The notes: generated from the letters alone by a model not told the origin. A DNA stretch of 64,000 bases from an uncultured Tateyamaria sp. (GCF_947494755.1 NZ_CANLVZ010000001.1:372001-436000), one strand, 5' to 3'; positions 8,034 through 20,028 are shown, counted from the first letter of the stretch. Program-made: numbers and translations.

Positions 8034-10187
8034 GTGAGTTCCAAGACCAATCGCGGCATCTTTCAAATCGGGGATGTGCTCAACAACACGTATCGCATCG
8101 ACAAGGTGCTCGGCCTTGGCGGCACATCCGAAGTCTATCGCGCCAAAAGCGAGATTTCGGGCCGCGTCGTAGCGGTCAAGGCGCTGCGCACCGAGTTTTC
8201 ACGCGACGAGGCCTTTCTGGCGCTGATGACCCGCGAAGAAGAGATGCGCGAGATCCGCCATGATGCGATTGTGCGCTATTACGACAACCAGCGCACCGAT
8301 GATGGGCATGTCTATCTGGTGATGGATTATGTCGATGGCCCGGGTCTGGATCGCAAGCTCAAGGACGGTGGGATGTCGGCGGAGGACCTGCTGATCGTGG
8401 CGCGCCGGGTGGCCGAGGGTCTGGTTGCCGCCCATCGCAAGAATATCGTTCACCGTGATCTGTCGCCCGACAACATCATCCTGCGCGATGGTGATCCCAA
8501 CGACGCGGTGATCATCGACTTTGGCATCGCCAAGGACACCAATCCCGGTGCCGAGACCATCGTGGGCAATGAGTTCGCGGGCAAATACGCCTATGCCGCC
8601 CCCGAGCAGTTGAGCGGTCAGACCGACGCGCGTGCCGATATCTACGCGTTGGGCGCGTTGTTGCTGTCGACCTTCCGGGGCAAGAAGCCCAATATCGGCA
8701 ACAACCTGATGGACGTGGTCAAGATCAAGGCGCAGCCTTTGGACACCAACGGCGTGCCCGAGCCGCTGAAGTCACTGATCGACCGGATGACCACGCCAGA
8801 CCGCGCACATCGCCTGCAAACCGCGCAAGCGGTGCTGGATGCGCTTGCGCCCGCTGATGCGCCCGACGACGACCGCACGGTTGTGGTACGCCGCATTGCG
8901 CCGGACCCCACGCCCGAGGCCCCCACGGTCACGCAGGCCCCCGTTGCTCCAGCCGAGACCACACCGCCTTCTGCTGCGCCCCCCAAGCGGCGGGGCATCG
9001 TGCCAATTCTGGCCGTGCTCGCCGTCGCAGCCATGGGCGCGGGCGCTTACGTGTCGGGTGCCTTGGACGGGTTGTTTGGCCCGCGATACCCCGTGGTCGA
9101 TCCCTACACGCTGGTGGTGTCGCGTGCCGAGAACGAACAGCCGCTGGCGGTGGGTCATGTTCCGTCCGAATCGGCCCGCGATGCGCTGGACAGCCTGGTC
9201 GGGCAGTCGGGCGGCACTACCGAACTGACCCTGGCCACAGGGGATATCCCGTCCAGTTGGGACGCGGATGTTCTGCGCCTTGTCGATGCGGTCAGCCATC
9301 TGCCCGATTGGCGCGTGCATGCAGATGCACAGCGCGTCCAGATCAGCGGGCTGACCTACGACAAAACGGAACAGGACACGCTGACCGCAGCCCTGACCGA
9401 TGGAGAGATCAAGGGCGCGCTCGATGTTGTGGCGCGCATCGACCTTGGCCCCCGGTTTCTGGACCCACAGACCTTGGCCCCGATCCTGCAAGCCCATCAG
9501 AACTGCGGCGATCTGCAGGTGATGGATGCGCCGCTAACCGGCTATCCAAACGGGGGGCAGGTGGTTGTGGCCGGGCGGCTTGAAAGTGCCGCGACCCGCG
9601 ACAGCCTGTCGGATCAGTTGACGGAGGCCATCGGGGACCGCAGCCTCGCGCTTGAGGTCGACATTCTGAACCCCACGCTCTGTCTGATTGATGGCGTCCT
9701 GCCAAATGTTCCCGAGGCGGGGGTCGGCATCGACTTCAAGAACGGGGCGGACGGCGCGCTCAATGCGACGGGCGATTTCTATGTCGGCCAAAATCCGGTC
9801 ATCGAGGTCATCGTCCCGCCCGAGATGACGGAGGGGTATCTGTTTGTGTCTGCCTTGGATGTCTCGGGCAACGTCTTTCATCTGCTGCCAAACCTGTTCA
9901 TGACCGACAACAGCCTTGCGGACCTGCGCGCCGGGCGCGAGGGCGATCTGAGGCTTCGGGTAGCGCACAGTGCGGCGGATGGGCAGGACGGCAGCAAGCT
10001 GGCCTTTCTGGTTGATGACACCTCTCTGGGCAAAACCAAGATCATCGTCATCCACTCGGACCGCCAGATCTTTGACGGGCTGCGCCCGACAACGGAATCC
10101 GCAGGCGGCTATGCAGATGCGCTGGCCCAACGGCTCGGGTCACTCAATTCGCTGGACAGCCGCATTCTGACTACGCTTGAGCGCTGA
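8034..10187 (+). CDS. Transmembrane Ser/Thr protein kinase with DUF4384-like sensor domain
   Basis: The protein has 717 residues from the GTG at 8034, which has GAGGA upstream; a TTG 33 nt earlier is less likely. The N-terminal Hanks-type kinase has the Gly loop LGLGGTSEVY, Lys49 in VAVK, Asp142 in HRDLSPDN, Asp162 in DFGIAKD and YAAPEQ. A Pro/Ala-rich linker and one membrane helix (PILAVLAVAAMGAGAYV) follow. The outside part has a BON-like region and, near the C-terminus, a DUF4384-like domain (YLFVSALDVSGNVFHLLPN). It should phosphorylate cytoplasmic targets in response to an envelope signal. It follows the OmpA-like gene and sits beside a caspase gene. Confidence 0.88.
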   Translation: MSSKTNRGIFQIGDVLNNTYRIDKVLGLGGTSEVYRAKSEISGRVVAVKALRTEFSRDEAFLALMTREEEMREIRHDAIVRYYDNQRTDDGHVYLVMDYVDGPGLDRKLKDGGMSAEDLLIVARRVAEGLVAAHRKNIVHRDLSPDNIILRDGDPNDAVIIDFGIAKDTNPGAETIVGNEFAGKYAYAAPEQLSGQTDARADIYALGALLLSTFRGKKPNIGNNLMDVVKIKAQPLDTNGVPEPLKSLIDRMTTPDRAHRLQTAQAVLDALAPADAPDDDRTVVVRRIAPDPTPEAPTVTQAPVAPAETTPPSAAPPKRRGIVPILAVLAVAAMGAGAYVSGALDGLFGPRYPVVDPYTLVVSRAENEQPLAVGHVPSESARDALDSLVGQSGGTTELTLATGDIPSSWDADVLRLVDAVSHLPDWRVHADAQRVQISGLTYDKTEQDTLTAALTDGEIKGALDVVARIDLGPRFLDPQTLAPILQAHQNCGDLQVMDAPLTGYPNGGQVVVAGRLESAATRDSLSDQLTEAIGDRSLALEVDILNPTLCLIDGVLPNVPEAGVGIDFKNGADGALNATGDFYVGQNPVIEVIVPPEMTEGYLFVSALDVSGNVFHLLPNLFMTDNSLADLRAGREGDLRLRVAHSAADGQDGSKLAFLVDDTSLGKTKIIVIHSDRQIFDGLRPTTESAGGYADALAQRLGSLNSLDSRILTTLER

Positions 10188-10245
10188 TGTGGATCGCGCC
10201 GCCAAGGTGACCGTCGACGTCACGCCCCATCATGGGCGCAAACAA

Positions 10246-10275
10246 GAACGGGCGCAGATTTCTCTGCGCCCGTTC
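10246..10275. terminator. Bidirectional terminator hairpin between kinase and phoX
   Basis: A perfect 13-bp inverted repeat with a TTTC loop lies between the convergent ends of the kinase gene and phoX. On the minus strand it is followed by TTGTTTG, which fits termination of phoX better than of the kinase. Confidence 0.75.
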
Positions 10276-10300
10276 GTGCCTTTGGTGCAGCCCGGTCGCT

Positions 10301-12202
10301 TTAGCCGACCAGTGCGCCATCCGTGCGCTTGATCGCCACGATGGAGGACCGGGGCAGGGAGCCTTCGCCATCGGGGAACGGCTCGTCCGGGTGCTGGATG
10401 CCGACGAACATCGTGCGCCGGTCACTTGACCAGGTAAGGCCGGTGACCTCCGATCCCCGTGGGCCCGTCATGAAGCGGCGGATTTCACCCGTTACGGGAT
10501 CGCCCGCCAGCATCTGGTTGTTGCCCATGCCCGCGAATTCGCCTTCGTTTTCATCATCGCCGTCGGTCTGGATCCACACGATGCCGGTGCTGTCGAACTG
10601 CATCCCGTCGGGCGCGTTGAACATGTTGCCCTCGTTCACGTTGTCCGAGCCACCATAGGCGGTGTCGCCATGCACGACCGGGTTTCCGGCCATCACGTAG
10701 AGATCCCATTCGAACGTGGTCGAGGCGTGGTTGTCGCCATCGGGGCGCCAGCGCACGATCTGGCCAAAGTTGTTTTCTTCTCGTGGGTTAGGGCCATTGG
10801 CTGAGGTGTCATCCCCGCCCGCATTGGGTTTCACGCCGCGGTTCTTGTTGTTGGTCAGACAGCAATAGGCCTCGACGGCCGTCGGGTTCACCGCAACCCA
10901 TTCGGGACGGTCCATGGTGGTCGCACCCACCGCGGAGGCCGCCATACGGCTGAAGATCGCGATGTTGGCCGCATCCATACCGGTTGCGGCAGGGGTCAGG
11001 GCCATCCATTCGCCCGACATGTCATCGTTGAACTTTGCGGCGTAAAGCTGGCCCTCGCTTAGCAGCGTCGAGGTGTCCCCGCCGGGAACGTATTTGTCGC
11101 GGCTGAGCCACTTGTAAATGAACTCGCCCCGCTCATCGTCTCCCATATAGACCGCGACCCGGCCATCGGGCGTCAGCGCGCAGGCGGCGTTCTCGTGCTT
11201 GAAGCGGCCCAGGGCGGTGTGCTTGATCGGCGTGCTGTCGGGATCGGCGGGATCGATTTCCACGATATAGCCAACACGGTGCGGCTCGTTCGGGTTTTGG
11301 CTCACATCAAAGCGGGCGTCCCACTTGTGATAGTCATATCCCCAACCCTCTTCGCCGATGCCGTAGCGGGTGTAGCCGGCGGCCAAAACTTCGTCGGTGG
11401 GCAAGCCGTCGGTGGAGCCGAAATAGCCGTTGAAATTCTCTTCGCAGGTCAGATAGGTGCCCCAGGGCGTGCGGCCCGACCCGCAGTTGTTCATTGTACC
11501 AAGCGATGCAGTCCCGGTCGGATCGGCCTCGGTTTTCAGCAAGTCATGGCCTGCGGCGGGGCCGTCGATGGTCATGGGCGTATTGTGATGGATGCGGCGG
11601 TTGTAGGGGCTGTCGACGACGACCTCCCAGCCATCGGGGCCTTCGGCGACTTCCATCACCGTGACACCCTGCAATTGCTGCAACAACACGACGTCTTCGG
11701 CCGAGGCGGGGACGCCCTCTTCGGTGTTGGGCAGGTTGATCTTGCGATTGGCGTATTCGCTGTTCACGGCGATCAGCTCGGTGCCACCGCCGATGTTAAA
11801 CAACTCCATCCCGTCCGTGTTCTCGCCGAACACCCGGTCCGACCCGGCGGAGGGGACACCGTTGGCGGCGTCAAAAGCGGGTGCATCGGAAAACAACGGA
11901 TCGCCCCACCGCACCATCACCTTCCATTCGTATCCATCGGGCACATGGACGGTGCCGTCTGTCTGGATGGGCAATTGTTCAAAGGCGAAGCGGTCGGATT
12001 GACCGGCCATCGCCGCGGTCCCTTTCAGCATAGAGGTGCCCATGACAGCAGCACCAGAGCCAAAGGCAACCACGCCGCCCATGAACCCACGGCGCGAAAT
12101 CGCGGCCTCGACCACGCGGTCGAAGTCCTGAACGTCAGGGCGGGGAAAGTTCATCTCGTCCCACTCATCAGGGGACATGGTGGCTAGGTCGATATCTTTC
12201 AT
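10301..12202 (-). CDS. phoX: PhoX-family alkaline phosphatase (DUF839), Tat-exported
   Basis: The protein has 633 residues and belongs to the PhoX family of Ca/Fe-dependent phosphomonoesterases that free phosphate from organic esters outside the cytoplasm. The twin-arginine signal SRRGFMGGVVAFG lies at about residues 32-45. The body shows family features: NCGSGRTPWGTYLTCEEN (with the conserved Cys near the metal centre), HENAACALTPDGRVAVYMGDD, and a C-terminal NMFNAPDGMQFDSTG. A weak PhoB-box-like sequence lies about 70-85 bp upstream. The gene is followed by a strong terminator. PhoX is common in marine Rhodobacterales living in low phosphate. Confidence 0.92.
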   Translation of the reverse strand: MKDIDLATMSPDEWDEMNFPRPDVQDFDRVVEAAISRRGFMGGVVAFGSGAAVMGTSMLKGTAAMAGQSDRFAFEQLPIQTDGTVHVPDGYEWKVMVRWGDPLFSDAPAFDAANGVPSAGSDRVFGENTDGMELFNIGGGTELIAVNSEYANRKINLPNTEEGVPASAEDVVLLQQLQGVTVMEVAEGPDGWEVVVDSPYNRRIHHNTPMTIDGPAAGHDLLKTEADPTGTASLGTMNNCGSGRTPWGTYLTCEENFNGYFGSTDGLPTDEVLAAGYTRYGIGEEGWGYDYHKWDARFDVSQNPNEPHRVGYIVEIDPADPDSTPIKHTALGRFKHENAACALTPDGRVAVYMGDDERGEFIYKWLSRDKYVPGGDTSTLLSEGQLYAAKFNDDMSGEWMALTPAATGMDAANIAIFSRMAASAVGATTMDRPEWVAVNPTAVEAYCCLTNNKNRGVKPNAGGDDTSANGPNPREENNFGQIVRWRPDGDNHASTTFEWDLYVMAGNPVVHGDTAYGGSDNVNEGNMFNAPDGMQFDSTGIVWIQTDGDDENEGEFAGMGNNQMLAGDPVTGEIRRFMTGPRGSEVTGLTWSSDRRTMFVGIQHPDEPFPDGEGSLPRSSIVAIKRTDGALVG

Positions 12203-12270
12203 ATCTGGCTCCGTAGGGCTGGAATGTTGAGGCGCGAAATAGCGCGTGATCAGGGCTTAGCCCGGCTTTT

Positions 12271-12287
12271 CAACACATTTGTGACAT
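12271..12287 (-). promoter_or_regulatory. Weak PhoB-box-like direct repeat upstream of phoX
   Basis: On the minus strand this reads ATGTCAC-AAAT-GTGTTG. The first half and the A/T spacer resemble a PhoB box (CTGTCAT direct repeats); the second half is a poor match. Position upstream of phoX is suitable. Low confidence. Confidence 0.3.
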
Positions 12288-12355
12288 GGGCGCAGAAAGA
12301 CCGGTGCGTTATTCTCGCAGGGCGCGAAATACTGGCGGGTCTTTGCCGATACGCC

Positions 12356-14002
12356 TCAGTCTTTCGGCAGGTGGTTCTGCCGGGCGGGGCCGCGATATTT
12401 CTCGGTCAGTCGCGCCTCGACCTCGCTGCCGTCCTTGAGGAAGGGCAGCACGCCTTTGGTGGCTGATGCGCCGCGCGAGGTGACGATATCTGCTTCGGAT
12501 TTGGTGACCCGTTGCGACATGCGCAGGCCCCACTCGTGCAGATATCCGGTCAGCCGTGCGATGACGTCTTGATGCGTGTCGCTTTTGGCGAGGTCATTGA
12601 ATTCCTGCGGGTCCTCGTGCAGGTCAAACAGCATCTCGCGCAGGCTGTCCGCAGCGCAGTGCATAAGTTTGTAGCGCCCATCGAACACCATGAAGAGGCG
12701 GCAGTCGCGCGGGGCGAGGCCGAGTTTTGCGGCGGGCGGTTGGGCGGAGAAATCGTATTCCGAGATCACGTAGTGCCGCCAGTCCGGAGCCTCGCCACGC
12801 AGCCAGGGCAACAGGCTGCGCCCTTCGATGATGTGGTCGGGCACGGTGCCACCTGCGGCCTCGACAAAGGTGGCGGCCAGATCAATGGATTCGACCAGCA
12901 CGTCCGAGACCTTGCCGCGGGTGCTGTCTGCCGCGCCGCGCGGATCGTAGAGGATCATCGGCACCTTGACTGAAGGGTCGTGAAACAGGTTCTTTTCCCC
13001 AAGCCAGTGATCGCCCAGATAGTCGCCATGATCCGAGGTGAGCACGATCATGGTGTTTTTGTCTTGCCCTGTCGCCTCCAGATGGTCGAGCAGGCGGCCC
13101 AACTGGTCGTCGCACTGTTTGATCAGACCCATATAGGCGGGGATCACCTTGGCGCGGACCTCTTCATCCTGAAAGGCACGGCCTACGGGGCCGTTCATGA
13201 AGGCATCAAAGATCGGATGTGCATCGACGCGCTCGGCGTCACTGCGCACCGGAGCGGGCACGTGGTCGGGCCCGTACATCGACGCATAGGGTTCGGGCAC
13301 GATATAGGGCCAGTGCGGCTTGATATAGCTCAGATGCGCGCACCACGGCCCTTCGATTGCGTCGATGAATTTGATCGCCTCAGATGTCAGCCAGGGTGTC
13401 TCGCTGTGTTCCTCGCGGATATTGGCGGGCAGGTCGGTGTTGTCGAACATCCAGCCGGATGCGATCTGGCCGTCCTTGATGCCCGCATTGGCGTAATCCG
13501 CCCAAGGGTTCGTGCCGTCATAGCCTTGCGACTTGAGATATTCGTTGTAAGGGCTTCGTTTTTCATCATAAAATCCGTCAGGCCCTTCGGCCCAGAGCCC
13601 ATCGTCACGCACCCAGGGGTCAAAGCCGCACTCGGACTGGCGCACCCCGATCACGCTGCCCGGATCAAGGCCAAGGCGTTCCATACCTGCGGCGTCTGCC
13701 CTCATATGGGTCTTGCCGATCAGGTGGCAGGACATGCCGAGGCGGCGCAGATGATCGCCCATCGTCTGCTCACCCACCCGCAGCGGAAAGCCGTTCCAAT
13801 GCGCCCCATGGCTCGCCGCATAGCGCCCGGTATAATAGCACATGCGCGACCCGCCACAGATCGGGGATTGCACGTACGCATTGGTGAACCGCATGCCTTT
13901 GGCCGCGACCCGGTCGAAATTGGGGGTGTGCAGGGTGGGATGGCCTGCGCAGCTGAGGTAGTCGAACCGCAACTGGTCATACATCACGAACAGAATGTTC
14001 AA
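12356..14002 (-). CDS. Sulfatase/phosphonate monoester hydrolase-family protein
   Basis: This 548-residue protein of the alkaline phosphatase superfamily is related to choline sulfatases and phosphonate monoester hydrolases. The N-terminus has the metal motif MYDQLRFD (Asp9, Gln10) and the nucleophile region PICGGSRM with Cys49, expected to become formylglycine. The canonical signature is C-x-P/A-S-R, so the Gly at the third position is unusual. Further on are LIGKTHM and LTSDHGDYLGDHWLGEKN, which hold the second half of the metal site. No signal peptide is seen, so it probably acts in the cytoplasm on a sulfate, phosphonate or phosphodiester. It lies upstream of phoX on the opposite reading order, with 153 bp between. 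Confidence 0.88.
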   Translation of the reverse strand: MNILFVMYDQLRFDYLSCAGHPTLHTPNFDRVAAKGMRFTNAYVQSPICGGSRMCYYTGRYAASHGAHWNGFPLRVGEQTMGDHLRRLGMSCHLIGKTHMRADAAGMERLGLDPGSVIGVRQSECGFDPWVRDDGLWAEGPDGFYDEKRSPYNEYLKSQGYDGTNPWADYANAGIKDGQIASGWMFDNTDLPANIREEHSETPWLTSEAIKFIDAIEGPWCAHLSYIKPHWPYIVPEPYASMYGPDHVPAPVRSDAERVDAHPIFDAFMNGPVGRAFQDEEVRAKVIPAYMGLIKQCDDQLGRLLDHLEATGQDKNTMIVLTSDHGDYLGDHWLGEKNLFHDPSVKVPMILYDPRGAADSTRGKVSDVLVESIDLAATFVEAAGGTVPDHIIEGRSLLPWLRGEAPDWRHYVISEYDFSAQPPAAKLGLAPRDCRLFMVFDGRYKLMHCAADSLREMLFDLHEDPQEFNDLAKSDTHQDVIARLTGYLHEWGLRMSQRVTKSEADIVTSRGASATKGVLPFLKDGSEVEARLTEKYRGPARQNHLPKD

Positions 14003-14008
14003 ATCGGG

Positions 14009-14257
14009 CTACTCTCCGAGGGTTTGCAGCCGATCCCGTACGGCCATGACCGAAGAGTAGGTGGAGACGGAGTAGGGCACAAGGAAGGTCAGCATGCATT
14101 TGGCCCAGGCGATGGGGGTCATCGCACCGCTCGCCATTTTGTCCCCGTGGTTGATCAACGCAATGACGATGCCCACGATCAGCGCAATCTTGGACGCGCG
14201 CCGCATCACGGTCGGGTCGGTCGCGATGGACCAGAAGGAAGGGATTACCTCAGCCAT
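14009..14257 (-). CDS. NrtS-like small membrane protein (nitrate/nitrite transporter family)
   Basis: From the ATG at 14257 the protein has 82 residues; a GTG at 14290 would add 11. It has two membrane helices, the first IALIVGIVIALINHGD and the second WAKCMLTFLVPYSVSTYSSV. The INHGD and LVPYSVSTYS motifs match my memory of the NrtS family, described in cyanobacteria as a small nitrate/nitrite transporter. It ends six bases before the sulfatase start on the same strand, so the two are probably co-transcribed. Transport activity here is inferred from family likeness only. Confidence 0.7.
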   Translation of the reverse strand: MAEVIPSFWSIATDPTVMRRASKIALIVGIVIALINHGDKMASGAMTPIAWAKCMLTFLVPYSVSTYSSVMAVRDRLQTLGE

Positions 14258-14352
14258 GGGATCGACATGGCGCAGGTGGCCCCGTGTCACAAGCCATGCG
14301 TCAGCGGCCTCACGGATCGGTGAGAGCTCGTGTCTGATCTGTGATGGGTGGT

Positions 14353-14426
14353 TGGAGCGGGTAACGAGAATCGAACTCGTAACTAAAGCTTGGGAAGCTG
14401 CCGTGATACCTTTTCACCATACCCGC
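14353..14426 (-). tRNA. tRNA-Gly (anticodon CCC)
   Basis: The minus strand folds as a cloverleaf: acceptor GCGGGTA/TACCCGC, anticodon loop TTCCCAA giving anticodon CCC, T-loop TTCGATT in an ACGAG/CTCGT stem, and encoded CCA at 14353-14355. The anticodon stem has weak outer pairs. Open frames crossing this gene are not coding. Confidence 0.92.
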
Positions 14427-14462
14427 GCGCTGATCGTGGGATAGGCAAGGCGGCGGTTGCCG

Positions 14463-15302
14463 TCAAGCCGATTTGCGGGCGGTGAACAGATTGATACAGG
14501 CCGGGATGCGCACTCTGTCGCCCTGCACATATGCCGCAAAACGAGCCGCAATCGCAGTACCGAGGGCTGCCCGTTGTGCCTCATCCGCCTCAAAATGGCG
14601 CAAGGCGCGATCAGCGGGGCCAATATCGCAGCACAGGTTGGCGACGTCCGTGAGGCTGCCTTGCGGGGTGAGATGCAGGTCGATTTCGTCCGCCTCGATC
14701 TCGACCAATCCGGCGGTCTCCAGCATCGCACAGGTCCGCTCCGCGTCCTCAAAGGCGAACGGGCCGGGCAGGGAGCGATCCACTTTGGGCATGCGGCCCA
14801 GCACCTCGGCAGCCGCTGCGGCGGGGTCCATGAAAAACGGGTTTTGCGGGGCAGGCCCCCACGCGGCAAAGGTCATCACGCCGCCCGGTTCCAGCGCGCG
14901 GCCCATGTTTGCGAACGCCGCCGCACTGTCGTCAAAGAACATGACCCCAAAGCGCGAGATCAACGCATCATAGAGCGGGCCTTCAAAGCTGTGACCTTGG
15001 GCGTCTGCCTTGATCAGATCAGTATTCGTGCGTCCGTCCAACCGGGATTGTGCCAGCGCCAGCATGGAGGTTGCGATATCGACACCGGTCACGTGGCCGT
15101 CTTCTCCGACCTGCTCGAGCGCATCCAGAACGCTGGCCCCCGTGCCGCATCCGATGTCGAGGACGCGCATCCCCGGCGTCAACGACGCATGGGTCAACAC
15201 CAGATCCAGCACTGGCTGCATCAGGGCATCCATCTGTTCCTGCAAGGCGACCCAAGCGGGGCCTGCGCTGACGTCCCAGAATTCTTCCTGATCCGTGTTC
15301 AT
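14463..15302 (-). CDS. Class I SAM-dependent methyltransferase
   Basis: The product is a 279-residue cytoplasmic methyltransferase. Motif I is VLDIGCGTGASVLDAL, followed by GVDIATSML (acidic end of strand 2), KADAQGHSFE and RALEPGGVMTFAAWG, all typical of UbiE/Methyltransf_11-type enzymes that act on small molecules. It starts in an ATGA overlap with the ferredoxin/ASKHA gene upstream and is therefore translationally coupled to it. That coupling hints at a methyl-group or corrinoid-related task, but the substrate cannot be told from the sequence. Confidence 0.85.
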   Translation of the reverse strand: MNTDQEEFWDVSAGPAWVALQEQMDALMQPVLDLVLTHASLTPGMRVLDIGCGTGASVLDALEQVGEDGHVTGVDIATSMLALAQSRLDGRTNTDLIKADAQGHSFEGPLYDALISRFGVMFFDDSAAAFANMGRALEPGGVMTFAAWGPAPQNPFFMDPAAAAAEVLGRMPKVDRSLPGPFAFEDAERTCAMLETAGLVEIEADEIDLHLTPQGSLTDVANLCCDIGPADRALRHFEADEAQRAALGTAIAARFAAYVQGDRVRIPACINLFTARKSA

Positions 15303-17341
15303 GCTGTGCGCCTCCTGCGGCGGCGGCCGCCCCCTTCGCTGTCGCCGCCTGTGTTAAAGCTGACATCGGGCAGGGAGACCACGCTGTTCAGGATGGGAAA
15401 GGGATCGGCCGAGTTGGGAATGGCCGAGGCGTTGACGAAATGCTCCTGAAAGCGCGGCTCGATGGCCGTCTCGACCTTGTGGATGCGGCGCACCGTCTCT
15501 TCGATCTCGCGCCGTGCGTCCCGGTTCAGCAGAGCGATACGTGCGCCTGTGCCTGCGGCGTTGCCCGCCGAGGTCACCTTGTCGAGCGGCGCGTCGGGGA
15601 TCATCCCCAGCACCATCGCGTGTTTGGGTGAGATATGCGCACCGAATGCCCCGGCCAGCACCACGCGATCAACGCGATCAACCTCGAACTTGTCCATCAA
15701 CAGGCGCGCCCCGGAATAAAGCGCGGCCTTGGCCATCTGGATGGCGCGGATGTCGGGGTTGGTGACGGTAATGCGCGGCCCGCCCGTGGCCGTCCCGTCA
15801 TGCAGCAGATAGGAATGGGTGCGTCCGTCCTCGATGCAGCGGTCGGTGCCGGTCTGGGCCGCACTGCCGATCAGGCCCGACGGATCGAGCAGGCCCGCAA
15901 GCCGCATCTCGGCAATCGCCTCGATGATGCCCGAGCCGCAAATGCCGGTGATCCCGCTGGCGGCCGCGGCATGATCAAAGCCGTCCTCGTCCGACCACAG
16001 ATCGACACCGATGATGCGAAACCGGGGCTCTTTGGTGGTGGGGTCAATCTCCACCCGTTCGATGGCACCGGGGGCGGCGCGCTGACCGGAGGTGATCTGT
16101 GCCCCTTCAAAGGCAGGGCCGGTGGGGGACGAACAGGCCAGCACTTTGTCTTTGTTGCCAAGCAGGATTTCGGCGTTGGTGCCGACATCGACGACCAACA
16201 CGAGGTCTTCGGATTTGTCGGGCGCTTCGCTGAGGGCAACGGCGGCGGCGTCCGCGCCCACATGGCCCGCGATGCAGGGCAGCAGATAGATGCGGGCAGA
16301 GGGGTGGATGTTGAGGTCGAGATCATCGGCGCGCAGGCGCATGCTGTCGGATGTCGCCAGCGCGAACGGGGCTTGTCCCAATTCGAAAGGATCGATGCCC
16401 AGAAAGAGGTGGTGCATGACCGGATTGCAGACAAACACCGCATCCACGATCAGTCCCTTGTCGATATGGGCCTCGGTTGCGATCTGGGTGAACAGTGCAT
16501 TCATGCCCTCGCGCACCGCGCGCGTCATCTCACCGGCACCGCCTGCGTTCATCATACCGTAACTGACCCGGCTCATCAGGTCTTCGCCAAAGCGGATTTG
16601 CGGGTTCATGATGCCGGAAGAGGCGACAACCTCGCCCGAAATAAGATCACACAGATGGGCGGCGATAGTGGTCGAGCCGAGATCGACCGCAAGGCCATAG
16701 ACCGTCCCGTCGTAATAGCCCGGCCAGACATGCATGATGCGAGGTGCGTTTTCCTCGTCGCCCAGGTGGATTGCGGCGGTGACCTTCCACGCGCCTTTGC
16801 GCAGCACAGGCTGCAAGGTCTGCAGGATATGCAGATCGGCATGAATGTTCGTGATGCCCCAATCGGCTTCAATGGCGCGCACCAGACGCTCGAGGTCCCC
16901 CGAAGGCTCGTGCATGTCCGGCTCTTCGACCTCAACATAATAGAGCTTGGTTGAGGGGTTCATGATGATGTCGCGCGCTTCCGCCCGCTTGCGCACCACC
17001 TGCTTGTGCACCTGGCTTTCGGGGGGGACGTCGATCACCACATCGCCCTGCACGGTGGCCTGACACCCAAGGCGACGCCCGTCGATCAGGCCACGCTTGG
17101 ATTTGTAGCGCTCTTCCACGGTGTTCCACTCCGACAGGGCGTCCTCCTCGACCGTTACGCCGTGCTTGGAGAACTCGCCGTAGCTTGGGGTGATCTGGCA
17201 TTTCGAACAGATCCCGCGCCCGCCGCAGACGGAATCAAGGTCCACCCCCAATTGCCGGGCCGCCGTCAGGATCGGCGTGCCGGCGGGAAAGTGTCCGCGT
17301 TTGCCGGACGGTGTGAAAACGACAAGTGGATCGGTGCTCAT
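15299..17341 (-). CDS. Ferredoxin/ASKHA-domain protein, corrinoid activation (RACE) type
   Basis: The protein has 680 residues. The N-terminal 2Fe-2S ferredoxin domain has Cys39, Cys45 and Cys48 (CGGRGICSKC) plus Cys93 in RLGCQATV. The rest is the DUF4445/ASKHA ATPase domain with AVDLGSTTIAAHLCDL, VVDVGTNAEILLGN, SPTGPAFEGA and AGAFGAHISPKHAM. Such proteins (RamA-like) use ATP and an electron to reactivate the cobalt of corrinoid methyltransferases. The C-terminus ends in a Gly/Arg-rich tail. The neighbours are a methyltransferase (overlapping) and, upstream, a ureohydrolase. No corrinoid-binding protein is present in the window, so its partner must be elsewhere. Confidence 0.85.
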   Translation of the reverse strand: MSTDPLVVFTPSGKRGHFPAGTPILTAARQLGVDLDSVCGGRGICSKCQITPSYGEFSKHGVTVEEDALSEWNTVEERYKSKRGLIDGRRLGCQATVQGDVVIDVPPESQVHKQVVRKRAEARDIIMNPSTKLYYVEVEEPDMHEPSGDLERLVRAIEADWGITNIHADLHILQTLQPVLRKGAWKVTAAIHLGDEENAPRIMHVWPGYYDGTVYGLAVDLGSTTIAAHLCDLISGEVVASSGIMNPQIRFGEDLMSRVSYGMMNAGGAGEMTRAVREGMNALFTQIATEAHIDKGLIVDAVFVCNPVMHHLFLGIDPFELGQAPFALATSDSMRLRADDLDLNIHPSARIYLLPCIAGHVGADAAAVALSEAPDKSEDLVLVVDVGTNAEILLGNKDKVLACSSPTGPAFEGAQITSGQRAAPGAIERVEIDPTTKEPRFRIIGVDLWSDEDGFDHAAAASGITGICGSGIIEAIAEMRLAGLLDPSGLIGSAAQTGTDRCIEDGRTHSYLLHDGTATGGPRITVTNPDIRAIQMAKAALYSGARLLMDKFEVDRVDRVVLAGAFGAHISPKHAMVLGMIPDAPLDKVTSAGNAAGTGARIALLNRDARREIEETVRRIHKVETAIEPRFQEHFVNASAIPNSADPFPILNSVVSLPDVSFNTGGDSEGGGRRRRRRTA

Positions 17342-17504
17342 GCGGGGCCTCGGGTCTTGGAATTTCGGTCACAATACCGGGGCGCACGCTGTGCGAAAGG
17401 GGACAAACGACATCCTCGCCGAATGCAGCGTCGTATTTGGATGGAAACCGACCCTCCGGCGGGAGGCCGCAGGCCGGGGGTCTGGCCCCTGATCGCTGCT
17501 GACC

Positions 17505-20028
<2,524 letters not shown>

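Noticed and set aside
14094-14444. 116-codon plus-strand frame across tRNA-Gly
   Set aside because: It is antisense to the NrtS-like gene and runs through the tRNA; the VTRIELVTKAWE part is a tRNA artefact.
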